DNA of 64,000 nucleotides, from NCBI RefSeq assembly GCF_000971965.1, contig NZ_LAQP01000004.1, positions 434,001 through 498,000 of the forward strand. The letters run 5' to 3'. Source of the DNA: Paenibacillus wulumuqiensis. GTDB lineage: Bacteria > Bacillota > Bacilli > Paenibacillales > Paenibacillaceae. This document shows, piece by piece, positions 44,610 through 52,082 of the stretch (position 1 is its first letter; the number at the start of each line of letters is the position of its first letter). The position numbers were made by a program, and so were the translations under genes. Below the pieces are notes generated by a model. That model was not told the origin of the DNA. It did no database searches and saw nothing but the letters and a program-made list of their open reading frames with translations.

Positions 44610-44726
44610 TACCGGTATGCAGGTAGGCTCAAAACTCCAAGGCTTCAAGGCTCCGCTAATAACTTCCCTGCCAGCACCGATTGATCAGGCTGGCAGGCTA
44701 TTTAGGATGAAAGGGGAAAAGGGAAG

Positions 44727-45530
44727 ATGGAACATTCAATGGGACATGGAGGCACTTCGGCATCGATTGCAGTGGAATTGATCTGCACACTGATCTATGC
44801 GGCTGCAATATTGGGCTATACGCTGATGGGACTGCTCTCCAGCCGAAATTATAAATCCTGGCCGCTATACCGTTACCTCTGCTGGTATGCAGGCTGTACC
44901 TGTGCAGTAATCGTCATTATCGGGCCGTTCGCAGCAGCAGCGCACAGCGATTTTCGCATACATATGATCGGTCATCTGCTGCTCGGAATGCTGGGTCCAC
45001 TGCTGATGGCTATAGCTGCTCCGGTTACACTGCTGCTGCGCAGTCTGCCGGTGAGCCGGGCACGGGGGCTGAGCAGCTTCCTGCGCAGTCCGTATCCTGC
45101 GCTGGTCTGTCACCCGATTGTGGCAGCTCTGCTGAATACCGGTGGTCTGTGGCTGCTGTATACGACTCCGCTCTACACATGGATGCACCAGTACACCGCA
45201 GTTAACCTGCTGGTTCATCTGCATATTCTGCTGGCAGGGTATGTATTCACCATTTCCATGCTGTATATCGATCCGGTAGCTCATAGGTATGGCTATGTGT
45301 ACCGGGCGATCGTGGCTATTATAGCTGCGGCTCTGCACGGCATGCTGTCCAAATACATTTATATTCATCCTCCGGCAGGCATACCGGCGGGGGACGCGGA
45401 GACAGGGGCAATGTGGATGTACTATGGCGGGGATCTGGTTCAGCTGATCATTATCGGGCTGTTTTGTTACCGATGGTACCGGGATGCACGTCCACGGAAG
45501 CTGGTTGTATCGACTGCTTTGGATAGCTGA
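44727..45530 (+). CDS. cytochrome c oxidase assembly factor, CtaG (caa3) family
   Basis: A 267-residue protein with about seven membrane spans, resembling Bacillus CtaG, which is needed to assemble caa3 oxidase. Conserved His are seen in HMIGHLLLGMLGPLLMA, MHQYTAVNLLVHLHILLAGY and AALHGMLSKYIY. It forms a pair with the DUF2243 gene. In this window the genes for cytochrome-c maturation (resABC) and the bc complex (qcrABC) are missing from their usual places, so its target oxidase is unclear. Confidence 0.85.
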   Translation: MEHSMGHGGTSASIAVELICTLIYAAAILGYTLMGLLSSRNYKSWPLYRYLCWYAGCTCAVIVIIGPFAAAAHSDFRIHMIGHLLLGMLGPLLMAIAAPVTLLLRSLPVSRARGLSSFLRSPYPALVCHPIVAALLNTGGLWLLYTTPLYTWMHQYTAVNLLVHLHILLAGYVFTISMLYIDPVAHRYGYVYRAIVAIIAAALHGMLSKYIYIHPPAGIPAGDAETGAMWMYYGGDLVQLIIIGLFCYRWYRDARPRKLVVSTALDS

Positions 45531-45631
45531 TTCCAAAGCGGTCATCACTTGGAAGTACACGTATACATTAAGTGGATATCACATTAATTTTAAAAAAATG
45601 TAAATTTACCAAAAAAGATTAGCTAAAAGGG

Positions 45632-45661
45632 TTGACTTAATGAAAGCGCATACAGTATACT
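45632..45661 (+). promoter_or_regulatory. strong promoter overlapped by a perfect palindrome
   Basis: TTGACT at 45632-45637, 18-base spacer, TATACT at 45656-45661. The 14-base perfect palindrome TACAGTATACTGTA (45651-45664) covers the -10, and ACTACAGTA repeats its half site just downstream. This looks like a repressor-controlled promoter. Confidence 0.7.
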
Positions 45662-45667
45662 GTAACT

Positions 45668-45760
45668 ACAGTATGGTTTCTCTCCACTCCTATCCAATAA
45701 CTGGAGTTTCTGAAATATGAAACTCGAACCGCTAACTTATGTTAGCGGTTTCTTTTTTTG
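45668..45760 (+). ncRNA. candidate small RNA of ~95 nt
   Basis: A promoter (45632-45661) is followed ~65 bases later by a strong intrinsic terminator: AACCGCTAAC pairs with GTTAGCGGTT (45727-45750), then a T-run. Before it, GAGTTTC pairs with GAAACTC. No gene follows on this strand until 46107 or 46473, so the transcript appears to stand alone. A 15-codon frame at 45673-45720 starts a few bases from the expected 5' end and may be chance. Confidence 0.5.
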
Positions 45761-45761
45761 T

Positions 45762-46106
45762 CCGAACAGTTATTTAGCGAACTTTGAATTGCAGCAGCTT
45801 TGTATGGTATAACAGATAAGGGAGTTTTCGTCTGCCGTTATCCAGTAGGGAATTCAGCCTTTGATGGAACCGATCTTGCAGCACCTACATAATCGATTTG
45901 GGATGTATACATAAATAATTGCACCTGGTTCCAGAAAAACATCGTTTCATCCCATCCCTTGACTGCGGATAACGAGGCACAGCAGAAGGGATAGCAGGAG
46001 AGTAAGCGTTTTTTTCAACCGTACAGGATTAATTAGATGGCTGGATCAGCAACCTTTTAACTTTGCCATCCGTCTAAAAGTCAGGTATGATATAAAGGTT
46101 GCACTT
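45762..46106 (+). other. non-coding stretch with a second promoter-like sequence
   Basis: TTGAAT at 45784-45789, 18-base spacer, TATAAC at 45808-45813 resembles a promoter. No gene or RNA family is recognised up to 46106. Confidence 0.3.
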
Positions 46107-46283
46107 GTGCAGTGCCATGAAATGAATCGGTTTGGCTCCGTACCGACGGCTCATTTCCATGAATCGGCCTGGCCGGCAAACGATCTGCTGGCAAGTGATT
46201 ATTCTGAACGTATTCAAGCGGCCGCGAAGCTGCATTTGAAAAATATAAGCAAGATGTCCCTTCTGTCCGGTCAGCCTGATTGA
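46107..46283 (+). CDS. possible small protein, 58 codons
   Basis: The frame is open from 45963 to the TGA at 46281-46283. GTG 46107 has AAAGG eight bases upstream; ATG 46122 is an alternative (53 residues). The product is soluble-looking with no known motif (contains HFHESAWPANDLLASDYSERIQAAAKLHL). It lies 190 bases before an ECF sigma gene. It may be a remnant or chance. Confidence 0.25.
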   Translation: MQCHEMNRFGSVPTAHFHESAWPANDLLASDYSERIQAAAKLHLKNISKMSLLSGQPD

Positions 46284-46472
46284 GGCTGAGCCCATTATTC
46301 CAGTCGCTCGTTCGGTTCTCCGAACAAGCCTACCATCCATATAAAATCAGTGAATTGTTGTCAGCTGCGGAAAATGTTATAAACACCGCAACTTTTGCCG
46401 TCCTATCCGGTATTATCTAATACATAAGGAATGGGAAGATGCGGCGGCAACAATGAGGAGGGTCGCATTTCA

Positions 46473-47069
46473 ATGACAGATTCCCTGTTAATTCAGGAAA
46501 TTAAAAACGGTGATGTGGAGCTGTATTCTGAGCTGATGCGCCGTTATCAGCGCAAGATTCTGGCGTTTATCTATCATATGCTCAAAAGCTCCAATCTCGA
46601 AATTATGGCAGAAGACCTGTGCTCGGAGACGTTCTACAAGGCTTACAAAAGCCTGCATTCCTTCCGTGAAGTGGATGCTTCGTTCTCCACCTGGCTGTAT
46701 ACAATCGCACGCAATACCGTCCTGAGCGAACTGCGCAAGCAGAAAAACGGCAGTATTCCTCTGGAAGAGAGCGGCTACACTCCGGTGGCACCGAACAGTA
46801 TGGTGCCCGAGCAGGCTGTACTGCGCGGAGAACGCGTCCAGATGGTGCGGGAAGCGATTGACCAGCTGCCTGAAAAACAACGATCTGCTTTGATCCTCCG
46901 CGAATACGATCAGCTGGACTATCAGGAAATTGCTGATATCCTCTGTCAAAGTGTAAGCTCCGTCAAATCTCTATTGTTCCGGGCAAGAGCGAGCGTAAAA
47001 ACACGGCTAGAGCCGTATTATTATGACTCGGTCTACAATCAGCCTAGTGAAGGGATGAAGAGAAAATGA
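46473..47069 (+). CDS. ECF-family RNA polymerase sigma factor
   Basis: A 198-residue sigma-70 family protein of the extracytoplasmic-function group. Region 2 (YSELMRRYQRKILAFIYHML, AEDLCSETFYKAYKSL, FSTWLYTIARNTV) and region 4 (IDQLPEKQRSALILREYDQLDYQEIADILCQSVSSVKSLLFRAR) are both complete. ATG 46473 follows GGAGGG; the longer in-frame start at 46431 is unsupported. The stop overlaps the anti-sigma gene by ATGA, so they are made together. Similar in layout to Bacillus SigW/SigX units; regulon unknown. Confidence 0.92.
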   Translation: MTDSLLIQEIKNGDVELYSELMRRYQRKILAFIYHMLKSSNLEIMAEDLCSETFYKAYKSLHSFREVDASFSTWLYTIARNTVLSELRKQKNGSIPLEESGYTPVAPNSMVPEQAVLRGERVQMVREAIDQLPEKQRSALILREYDQLDYQEIADILCQSVSSVKSLLFRARASVKTRLEPYYYDSVYNQPSEGMKRK

Positions 47070-47692
47070 ATTGCAGAGAGGCCGAAGAGCTGTTCGGGAT
47101 CTATTGGGACCTGACACCGGATGATCCACGCCGGTTGGCACTGGACGAACATGTTCGGGAGTGTCCTGACTGCGCGGCAGAATTTGAAGTGTGGAAAGAA
47201 AGTCATGAACTGATTCAGGCGGAAACAGCACAATTGGAAGATATGCCGACCATGACGATCCGCGCCGAAAATATAAACCGGAACGTTATGGACCGGATTT
47301 ATGCCGAATCGCCGTGGCTGGTACAGACGGATGTAAAGCGTGGACCTATCTCGCGTTTGTTTCGCCGTCGTCTGTCCGTCTGGATCTCCTCGCTCATTGC
47401 GGTCTTTATATGCAGTTCCATTTACTTGACACTCGATATGACAGGCACGTTTGAACAGCAGCCGCAACCGGAAAGGGTTATCGGCATTGTGCCTACTGCT
47501 GTGGCTACAGGCGATGATAGTACCGTTGTGTATTCGTCGCTTCATTTTGCCGGATCGGAACGGGGATTGATCGATCCGCTGGTGATTCCGATGAATCCGA
47601 GCCATCCGCAGTACTGGATGATTTTGTCGCTTGTCGGCATGCTGCTGGCGCTGGTCTCCCTGCGCTGGCTCGCCCGGACCAAACATCAATAA
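47066..47692 (+). CDS. zinc-finger anti-sigma factor
   Basis: A 208-residue membrane protein expected to hold the preceding sigma factor inactive. The N terminus is a ZAS/zf-HC2 domain: MNCREAEELF and then EHVRECPDCAAEF (HxxxCxxC). A first membrane span lies near 112-131 (WISSLIAVFICSSIYLTL) and, unusually for this class, a second near 184-202 (YWMILSLVGMLLALVSLRWL). The ~50-residue extracytoplasmic loop between them may be the sensor. PrsW at 15 kb is a conceivable protease for it. Confidence 0.85.
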   Translation: MNCREAEELFGIYWDLTPDDPRRLALDEHVRECPDCAAEFEVWKESHELIQAETAQLEDMPTMTIRAENINRNVMDRIYAESPWLVQTDVKRGPISRLFRRRLSVWISSLIAVFICSSIYLTLDMTGTFEQQPQPERVIGIVPTAVATGDDSTVVYSSLHFAGSERGLIDPLVIPMNPSHPQYWMILSLVGMLLALVSLRWLARTKHQ

Positions 47693-47710
47693 TAAACACA
47701 AAGATGCACA

Positions 47711-47757
47711 GCCTGTAGGCAAATTCCGCAATTGGACGGATGCCGGCAGGCTTTTAT
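47711..47757 (+). terminator. terminator after the anti-sigma gene
   Basis: GCCTGTAGGCA pairs with TGCCGGCAGGC across a loop; TTTTATTTA follows. Confidence 0.7.
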
Positions 47758-47843
47758 TTATGTTATGCTGTAGATATTCATAGTCAGTACATAGCAGCGA
47801 TCGCAGCATGCGTGAGCAGTCGGAGAAAGGGTGTAAAGGAAAG

Positions 47844-48419
47844 ATGCGGATCGGATTAATCAGGCACGGCTTGACCGACTGGAATGCGCTGGGGCGTATT
47901 CAGGGGCACAGCGATATTCCATTAAACGAGGAAGGGAGGAGACAAGCGTCACGGTTGGCGGAACGACTCGCGGTAGAGCCGATTCACTGGGACCATATTA
48001 TTTCCAGCAGTCTGCAGCGTGCTCATGAGACCGCGCAGATTATCGCACAGCGGCTGGACATCCCACTTCTGGAACCGGATGAGCGCCTCAAGGAAAGAGG
48101 CTTCGGTCAGGTGGAAGGATTAACCTGGACCGAACGTGAAGCCAAGTGGGGTACAGATTGGGAGACGCTGGAGCTGGGGCAGGAAAAGGTCGAGCTGCTT
48201 CAGGAACGCGGAATGAGCTTTCTCAATTCCACCTGGGAACAGTTCCCCAACCATAATATTCTTGTCGTTAGTCATGGCGGTTTCCTCTCGCATCTGTTCA
48301 CTTTGCTGCTGCAAGAGCAGCATAGAGAGCGAATCGGCAATTTGTCACTGACTGTTCTGGAACGGGAAGCCCAAGAATGGAAGGCTTTGCTGTATAATAA
48401 TACGGATCATCTTCAGTAA
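47844..48419 (+). CDS. histidine phosphatase family protein
   Basis: A 191-residue phosphatase of the phosphoglycerate-mutase-like superfamily. The phospho-His motif is RIGLIRHGLTDWNALGRIQGHSDIPLN, the acid loop is LKERGFGQVEG, and the second catalytic His is in VVSHGGFLS. ATG 47844 was chosen since AAAGGA lies just before it; ATG 47808 has no ribosome site. Substrate unknown; relatives act on sugar phosphates or cobalamin precursors. No neighbours hint at a pathway. Confidence 0.88.
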   Translation: MRIGLIRHGLTDWNALGRIQGHSDIPLNEEGRRQASRLAERLAVEPIHWDHIISSSLQRAHETAQIIAQRLDIPLLEPDERLKERGFGQVEGLTWTEREAKWGTDWETLELGQEKVELLQERGMSFLNSTWEQFPNHNILVVSHGGFLSHLFTLLLQEQHRERIGNLSLTVLEREAQEWKALLYNNTDHLQ

Positions 48420-48659
48420 TGAGGTATGATGTGATATATGGACGCAAATGGAAGCATGGTCACGATTGAGGCTGGTTGGAGAACCGTCACGCGTGCTCAT
48501 TGGTCTATATTGAGGTATACCGATAGGAGAAAAGAGTCGGAGATAAGAGGCTCCAGCATAAAGTTTACAGCATTGTCATTATTTTTTATCACTTTTTTTG
48601 TGAAATTGCTGATGCGCTTACACATCTTTTGGTTAAAATCCAGATAAGGAGCGGATAAC

Positions 48660-49166
48660 ATGTTATTGCCCTACCACAATCAATGGCCGATTGTACACAA
48701 AAATACATTCATCGCTGAGGGTGCCAAGCTGATCGGAGACGTGAAGCTGGGCGAGGACAGTAGCGTATGGTTTAATACCGTACTGCGCGGAGATCTCGCT
48801 CCGGTAATCATTGGTGACCGATGTAATGTACAAGATCTGGCTGTAGGACATGTACATGAGATTCACCCCTTAATTATTGAAAATGATGTTTCCGTCGGAC
48901 ACTCTGCTATTGTTCACGGCTGCCGGATCGGTCAAGGCTCCTTGATCGGAATGGGTGCCATTTTGCTGAACGGAGTAGAGGTTGGTGAATATTCGTTAAT
49001 TGGTGCAGGTTCAATTGTCACAGAGAATAACAAAATTCCACCTTATACTCTTGCACTCGGTTCACCGGCACGTGTAATCCGCGAACTAACCGAAGCTGAT
49101 CTGCAGCGAATGGCCAGGACTACACAGAGCTATGTGGATAAAGGAAGAGAGTTCAGGAATCCATGA
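48660..49166 (+). CDS. gamma-carbonic-anhydrase-like left-handed beta-helix protein
   Basis: A 168-residue hexapeptide-repeat protein. It shows IGDVKLGEDSSVWFNTVLRGD, IGDRCNVQDLAVGHVHEIHP, and VGHSAIVHGCRIGQGSLIGMGAILLNG; the His residues of the gamma-carbonic anhydrase zinc site (one in the first stretch and the VGH/HGC pair) are present. The C terminus holds GSPARVIREL. Whether it hydrates CO2 or is an acyl-transfer relative is not decided by sequence. AAGGAGCGG precedes ATG 48660. Confidence 0.85.
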   Translation: MLLPYHNQWPIVHKNTFIAEGAKLIGDVKLGEDSSVWFNTVLRGDLAPVIIGDRCNVQDLAVGHVHEIHPLIIENDVSVGHSAIVHGCRIGQGSLIGMGAILLNGVEVGEYSLIGAGSIVTENNKIPPYTLALGSPARVIRELTEADLQRMARTTQSYVDKGREFRNP

Positions 49167-49189
49167 ATAGCATTATGGAGGTGCGCCCT

Positions 49190-49429
49190 ATGTACAAGAT
49201 GAAAGTAACCTATGAGGTCATGTTGGGTTTGGCAGCTGAGATGGTATGGGACCAAGTACTTCGCGAACATCGGATTGAGGAACTGAACACACTTATTGAT
49301 CGGGCGCTTGCCGACAGAGATGAAGAATCTTTTCAGAAGTGGACTAATGAATTGCGTTCATTAGCGCCGGCTATTGAAGTCGAACTGCCAGAAGTGGAGC
49401 ATTATGAACGTAAATCATTATCTCACTAA
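49190..49429 (+). CDS. IDEAL-domain protein (YpiB-like C-terminal region)
   Basis: A 79-residue protein with the IDEAL-type helical motif ELNTLIDRALADRDEESFQKWTNEL. Bacillus YpiB, which carries this domain, stands at the same place before ypiF-qcrABC-ypjA. GGAGGTG at 49177-49183 supports ATG 49190; an ATG at 49163 overlapping the previous stop is less likely. Here qcrABC are missing and a terminator follows. Confidence 0.65.
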   Translation: MYKMKVTYEVMLGLAAEMVWDQVLREHRIEELNTLIDRALADRDEESFQKWTNELRSLAPAIEVELPEVEHYERKSLSH

Positions 49430-49458
49430 GACGATATGTATTTATCATTTTATCCTAT

Positions 49459-49491
49459 AAAAGTCTGCCGTGATCTGTGGCAGACTTTTTT
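49459..49491 (+). terminator. intrinsic terminator
   Basis: AAAAGTCTGCC pairs with GGCAGACTTTTTT, loop of nine. Confidence 0.9.
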
Positions 49492-49661
49492 GATGCCATT
49501 TTTTGATCGTATGTACTCCTGACGGCTGACTTGAAAGGGAAAAGGCAGAATAGCGCTTGCTTGTTAGCATACTTACTTTTAAACTAGTAGAGATTATGTC
49601 CGGAATGGGCGGTATTCGGCAATACGATGCCATGCCTTCGGCTGGATAGAGATAAAGGAGA

Positions 49662-50306
49662 ATGGAAATGCCGATTTCTTATTTATGGAGCAGAATGTTC
49701 CTGACGGATCGCCGGCTGTTGTGGCTGCTGCTCATCTGCAATGCGCTGGGGACGATTTACGGATACATATGGTATGGTGCACAGATGGAATATACACTGG
49801 AACGCTGGCCATCCTGGATGGTTATATTTGTTCCGGACAGCCCGACAGCGAGCCTGTTTTTCAGTATTGCACTGGTCTTTCTGATGTTTCCGCCGCGCAG
49901 TGAATGGCTGCAGATCGTGCGCAAGCTTTTTGAAGCACTAGCCGTCGTTACGTCGGTCAAGTATGGCGTCTGGGCGGTTGTCATGATATTCTGGGGGCAG
50001 GCGCTGGGCGATACACTGGTGTGGGAAGACTGGATGTTGACCTTTTCCCATCTGGCGATGGCGATCGAATCGCTGCTGTTTGTCCGCTTTTTCCTGTTCG
50101 GCTGGAAATCATTGATTATTGCGCTCGGCTGGACATTGCTCAACGATTATATGGATTACAGTCAGGGCATTTATCCGTGGCTGACGGAAGAACTGGTCAA
50201 ACGGCTGAATCAGGTACGGAATTTCACAGTAACATTGACGGTACTATCTGCACTGGTTGGAGGTCTTGCTCTATGGCAGGCTCGCCGTGAACGCAAACGG
50301 CTCTAG
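49662..50306 (+). CDS. ypjA: DUF1405 membrane protein (YpjA)
   Basis: A 214-residue protein with about six membrane spans, matching the DUF1405 family (Bacillus YpjA) in length and in motifs such as WLLLICNALGTIYGYIWY, WMVIFVPDSPTASLFFSIAL and KYGVWAVVMI. Function unknown. ATG 49662 and 49668 are both possible behind AAGGAG. In Bacillus qcrC precedes and ypjB (a sporulation protein) follows; neither is seen here. Confidence 0.85.
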   Translation: MEMPISYLWSRMFLTDRRLLWLLLICNALGTIYGYIWYGAQMEYTLERWPSWMVIFVPDSPTASLFFSIALVFLMFPPRSEWLQIVRKLFEALAVVTSVKYGVWAVVMIFWGQALGDTLVWEDWMLTFSHLAMAIESLLFVRFFLFGWKSLIIALGWTLLNDYMDYSQGIYPWLTEELVKRLNQVRNFTVTLTVLSALVGGLALWQARRERKRL

Positions 50307-50367
50307 CTGATCGTAAGGAAGAATTCTGGCCCTGCACACTCATGCGGAATCGGATGGAGGTCTTCAA

Positions 50368-51369
50368 ATGGAAGCGGCAACCGGCAAAATGATGGCTCTG
50401 GTGTACGATACCTATGGCATGTCCGATGTTCTTTATGTGGAAGAAATGGAAATTCCTCAGGCACGCGATCATGAAATACTGATCAGAGTGTATGCTGCAT
50501 CAGTGAATTCCTGGGATTGGGACCTCCTGCGCGGCAAGCCATTTGCCAATCGGATTGGTCGGCCCTACAAGCCGCGTTACCGTATACTGGGCGCCGATGT
50601 GGCAGGACAAGTTATCTCGGTAGGTGCTGCTGTAAGCAAGTTCCAACAGGGAGATAGAGTGTTTGGCGACATTTCCGGGTGCGGGTGGGGCGGATTTGCG
50701 GAGTATGTATGTGCCCATGAAGACGCGTTGACATTGATGCCAGAGGATCTTGAATTTGAGCAGGCAGCGGCTATTCCACAAGCGGCTGTGCTGGCTCTGC
50801 AGGGATTGCGTGATCAAGGAAAGCTTGCCAAAGATCATCATGTACTGATCAATGGTGCAGGCGGCGGTGTGGGTACATTCGGTATTCAATATGCCAAATG
50901 GCTCGGAGCTGAAGTGACCGGCGTGGACAGCATGGAAAAGCTGGATCTGCTGAGCAGGCTCGGAGCGGATCATGTGCTCGATTATACACGCAGCGATTTC
51001 ACTGGAAATGGTCAGCAGTATGATGTCATCCTCGATGTAATCGGGAATCGTTCGATTTTTGATATCAAAAAAGCACTCCGACCCGGCGGTACATACGTGA
51101 TTATCGGGGGGACTACATTCCGGATTCTTGAAGCGCTTGCGGCATCTCCATGGATCGGCTGGTTGGAGAAAAAGAAAGTAAAGCTGCTGATTCATAAACC
51201 GAATCATGATGATCAGCTTGTCTGGAAGTCGCTGGTGGAGACAGGCCGGATTACACCTGTGATCGATCGGAAGTATTCATTACAAGAGGGAGCCCAAGCA
51301 TTACGGTATTTCGGTGAAGGTCGTATGCTGGGCAAGGTCATCATTACGATGAAGTCGGATGTTCACTGA
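50368..51369 (+). CDS. zinc-free medium-chain NAD(P)-dependent oxidoreductase
   Basis: A 333-residue quinone-oxidoreductase-type MDR enzyme. It begins MMALVYDTYGMSDVLYVEE, has VNSWDWDLLRG, GADVAGQVISVGAAVSKFQQGDRVFGD, and the NADPH loop INGAGGGVGTFGIQYAKWLGA. The zinc ligands of alcohol dehydrogenases are absent, so it probably reduces quinones or enones with NADPH. GGAGGTC precedes ATG 50368. It interrupts the usual ypjA-ypjB-ypjC order. Confidence 0.88.
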   Translation: MEAATGKMMALVYDTYGMSDVLYVEEMEIPQARDHEILIRVYAASVNSWDWDLLRGKPFANRIGRPYKPRYRILGADVAGQVISVGAAVSKFQQGDRVFGDISGCGWGGFAEYVCAHEDALTLMPEDLEFEQAAAIPQAAVLALQGLRDQGKLAKDHHVLINGAGGGVGTFGIQYAKWLGAEVTGVDSMEKLDLLSRLGADHVLDYTRSDFTGNGQQYDVILDVIGNRSIFDIKKALRPGGTYVIIGGTTFRILEALAASPWIGWLEKKKVKLLIHKPNHDDQLVWKSLVETGRITPVIDRKYSLQEGAQALRYFGEGRMLGKVIITMKSDVH

Positions 51370-51394
51370 CAATCCAGTTTTCAAAAATCCGCTT

Positions 51395-51425
51395 AAAGCC
51401 GCCTGTGCAAGGCGGTTTTTTATTT
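51395..51425 (+). terminator. intrinsic terminator
   Basis: AAGCCGCCT pairs with AGGCGGTT, then TTTTTATTTT. Confidence 0.88.
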
Positions 51426-51554
51426 TGACTGAATATTCGCTGGTTGGTATGACACGATTCCGGCTGGATGGAATAAAAATATAAATTCAGTGAACCGGAT
51501 GACCTTCTGCTGCATCTTATATAAAGAAAGAGTACAGAGGGAGGAATGAATGGT

Positions 51555-52082
51555 GTGAATCTGACTGAAGAAGTAAGACTGGCACAGGGAGGCAGCAAGG
51601 AAGCATTTATCCGGTTGATTCATGATCTGGAGATGAATCTGTACCGGCTCGCCCGCTCCATGCTTGGCAGTGAGGACGATTGTGCGGATGCCATACAGGA
51701 GACCATTGTAAAAGCATATATGTCACTCTCTCAGCTGCGAAGGCCCGGAGCTTTCAAATCCTGGATCTACCGCATTCTGATCAATGAGTGTTATACCATT
51801 TTGCGCAGACAGCAGCGGATGATGGTCACCGGGGAAGAGATTAGCATTACCGATGTACATAATCATTATAAACGGATAGATCTGCTGGAGGTTGTGGATC
51901 AATTGGAGCATGAGCTGCGCACCGTCGTGATCCTGTACTACTTTGAAGATATGCCAGTACGGGATATTGCAGAACTGCTGGACATCTCTGCCGGTACGGT
52001 CAAGTCCCGCTTGTATCGCGCCCGCGCAGTACTTGCAGCCAAGCTGGAACCAGAGACGGAAGGGAGAGTACGCTATGAATGA
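51555..52082 (+). CDS. ECF-family sigma factor (SigV-like)
   Basis: A 175-residue sigma factor. Region 2 (AFIRLIHDLEMNLYRLARSMLGSEDDCADAIQETIVKAY, FKSWIYRILINECY) and region 4 (VVILYYFEDMPVRDIAELLDISAGTVKSRLYRAR) are complete. GTG 51555 leaves about nine bases after AGGGAGGA and gives the usual start NLTEEVRLAQ; ATG 51546 touches that ribosome site. The end overlaps the next gene by eight bases. The pairing with a DUF4179 anti-sigma protein is like Bacillus SigV/RsiV-type or related units. Confidence 0.9.
   Translation: MNLTEEVRLAQGGSKEAFIRLIHDLEMNLYRLARSMLGSEDDCADAIQETIVKAYMSLSQLRRPGAFKSWIYRILINECYTILRRQQRMMVTGEEISITDVHNHYKRIDLLEVVDQLEHELRTVVILYYFEDMPVRDIAELLDISAGTVKSRLYRARAVLAAKLEPETEGRVRYE

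Noticed and set aside
46074-46340. 88-codon minus-strand frame before the ECF sigma gene
   Set aside because: No ribosome site; the opposite-strand 58-codon frame looks slightly better, and neither is firm.
48438-48647. 69-codon frame with a hydrophobic end before the carbonic-anhydrase-like gene
   Set aside because: GAGG lies too far upstream of the ATG and no family resemblance was found.
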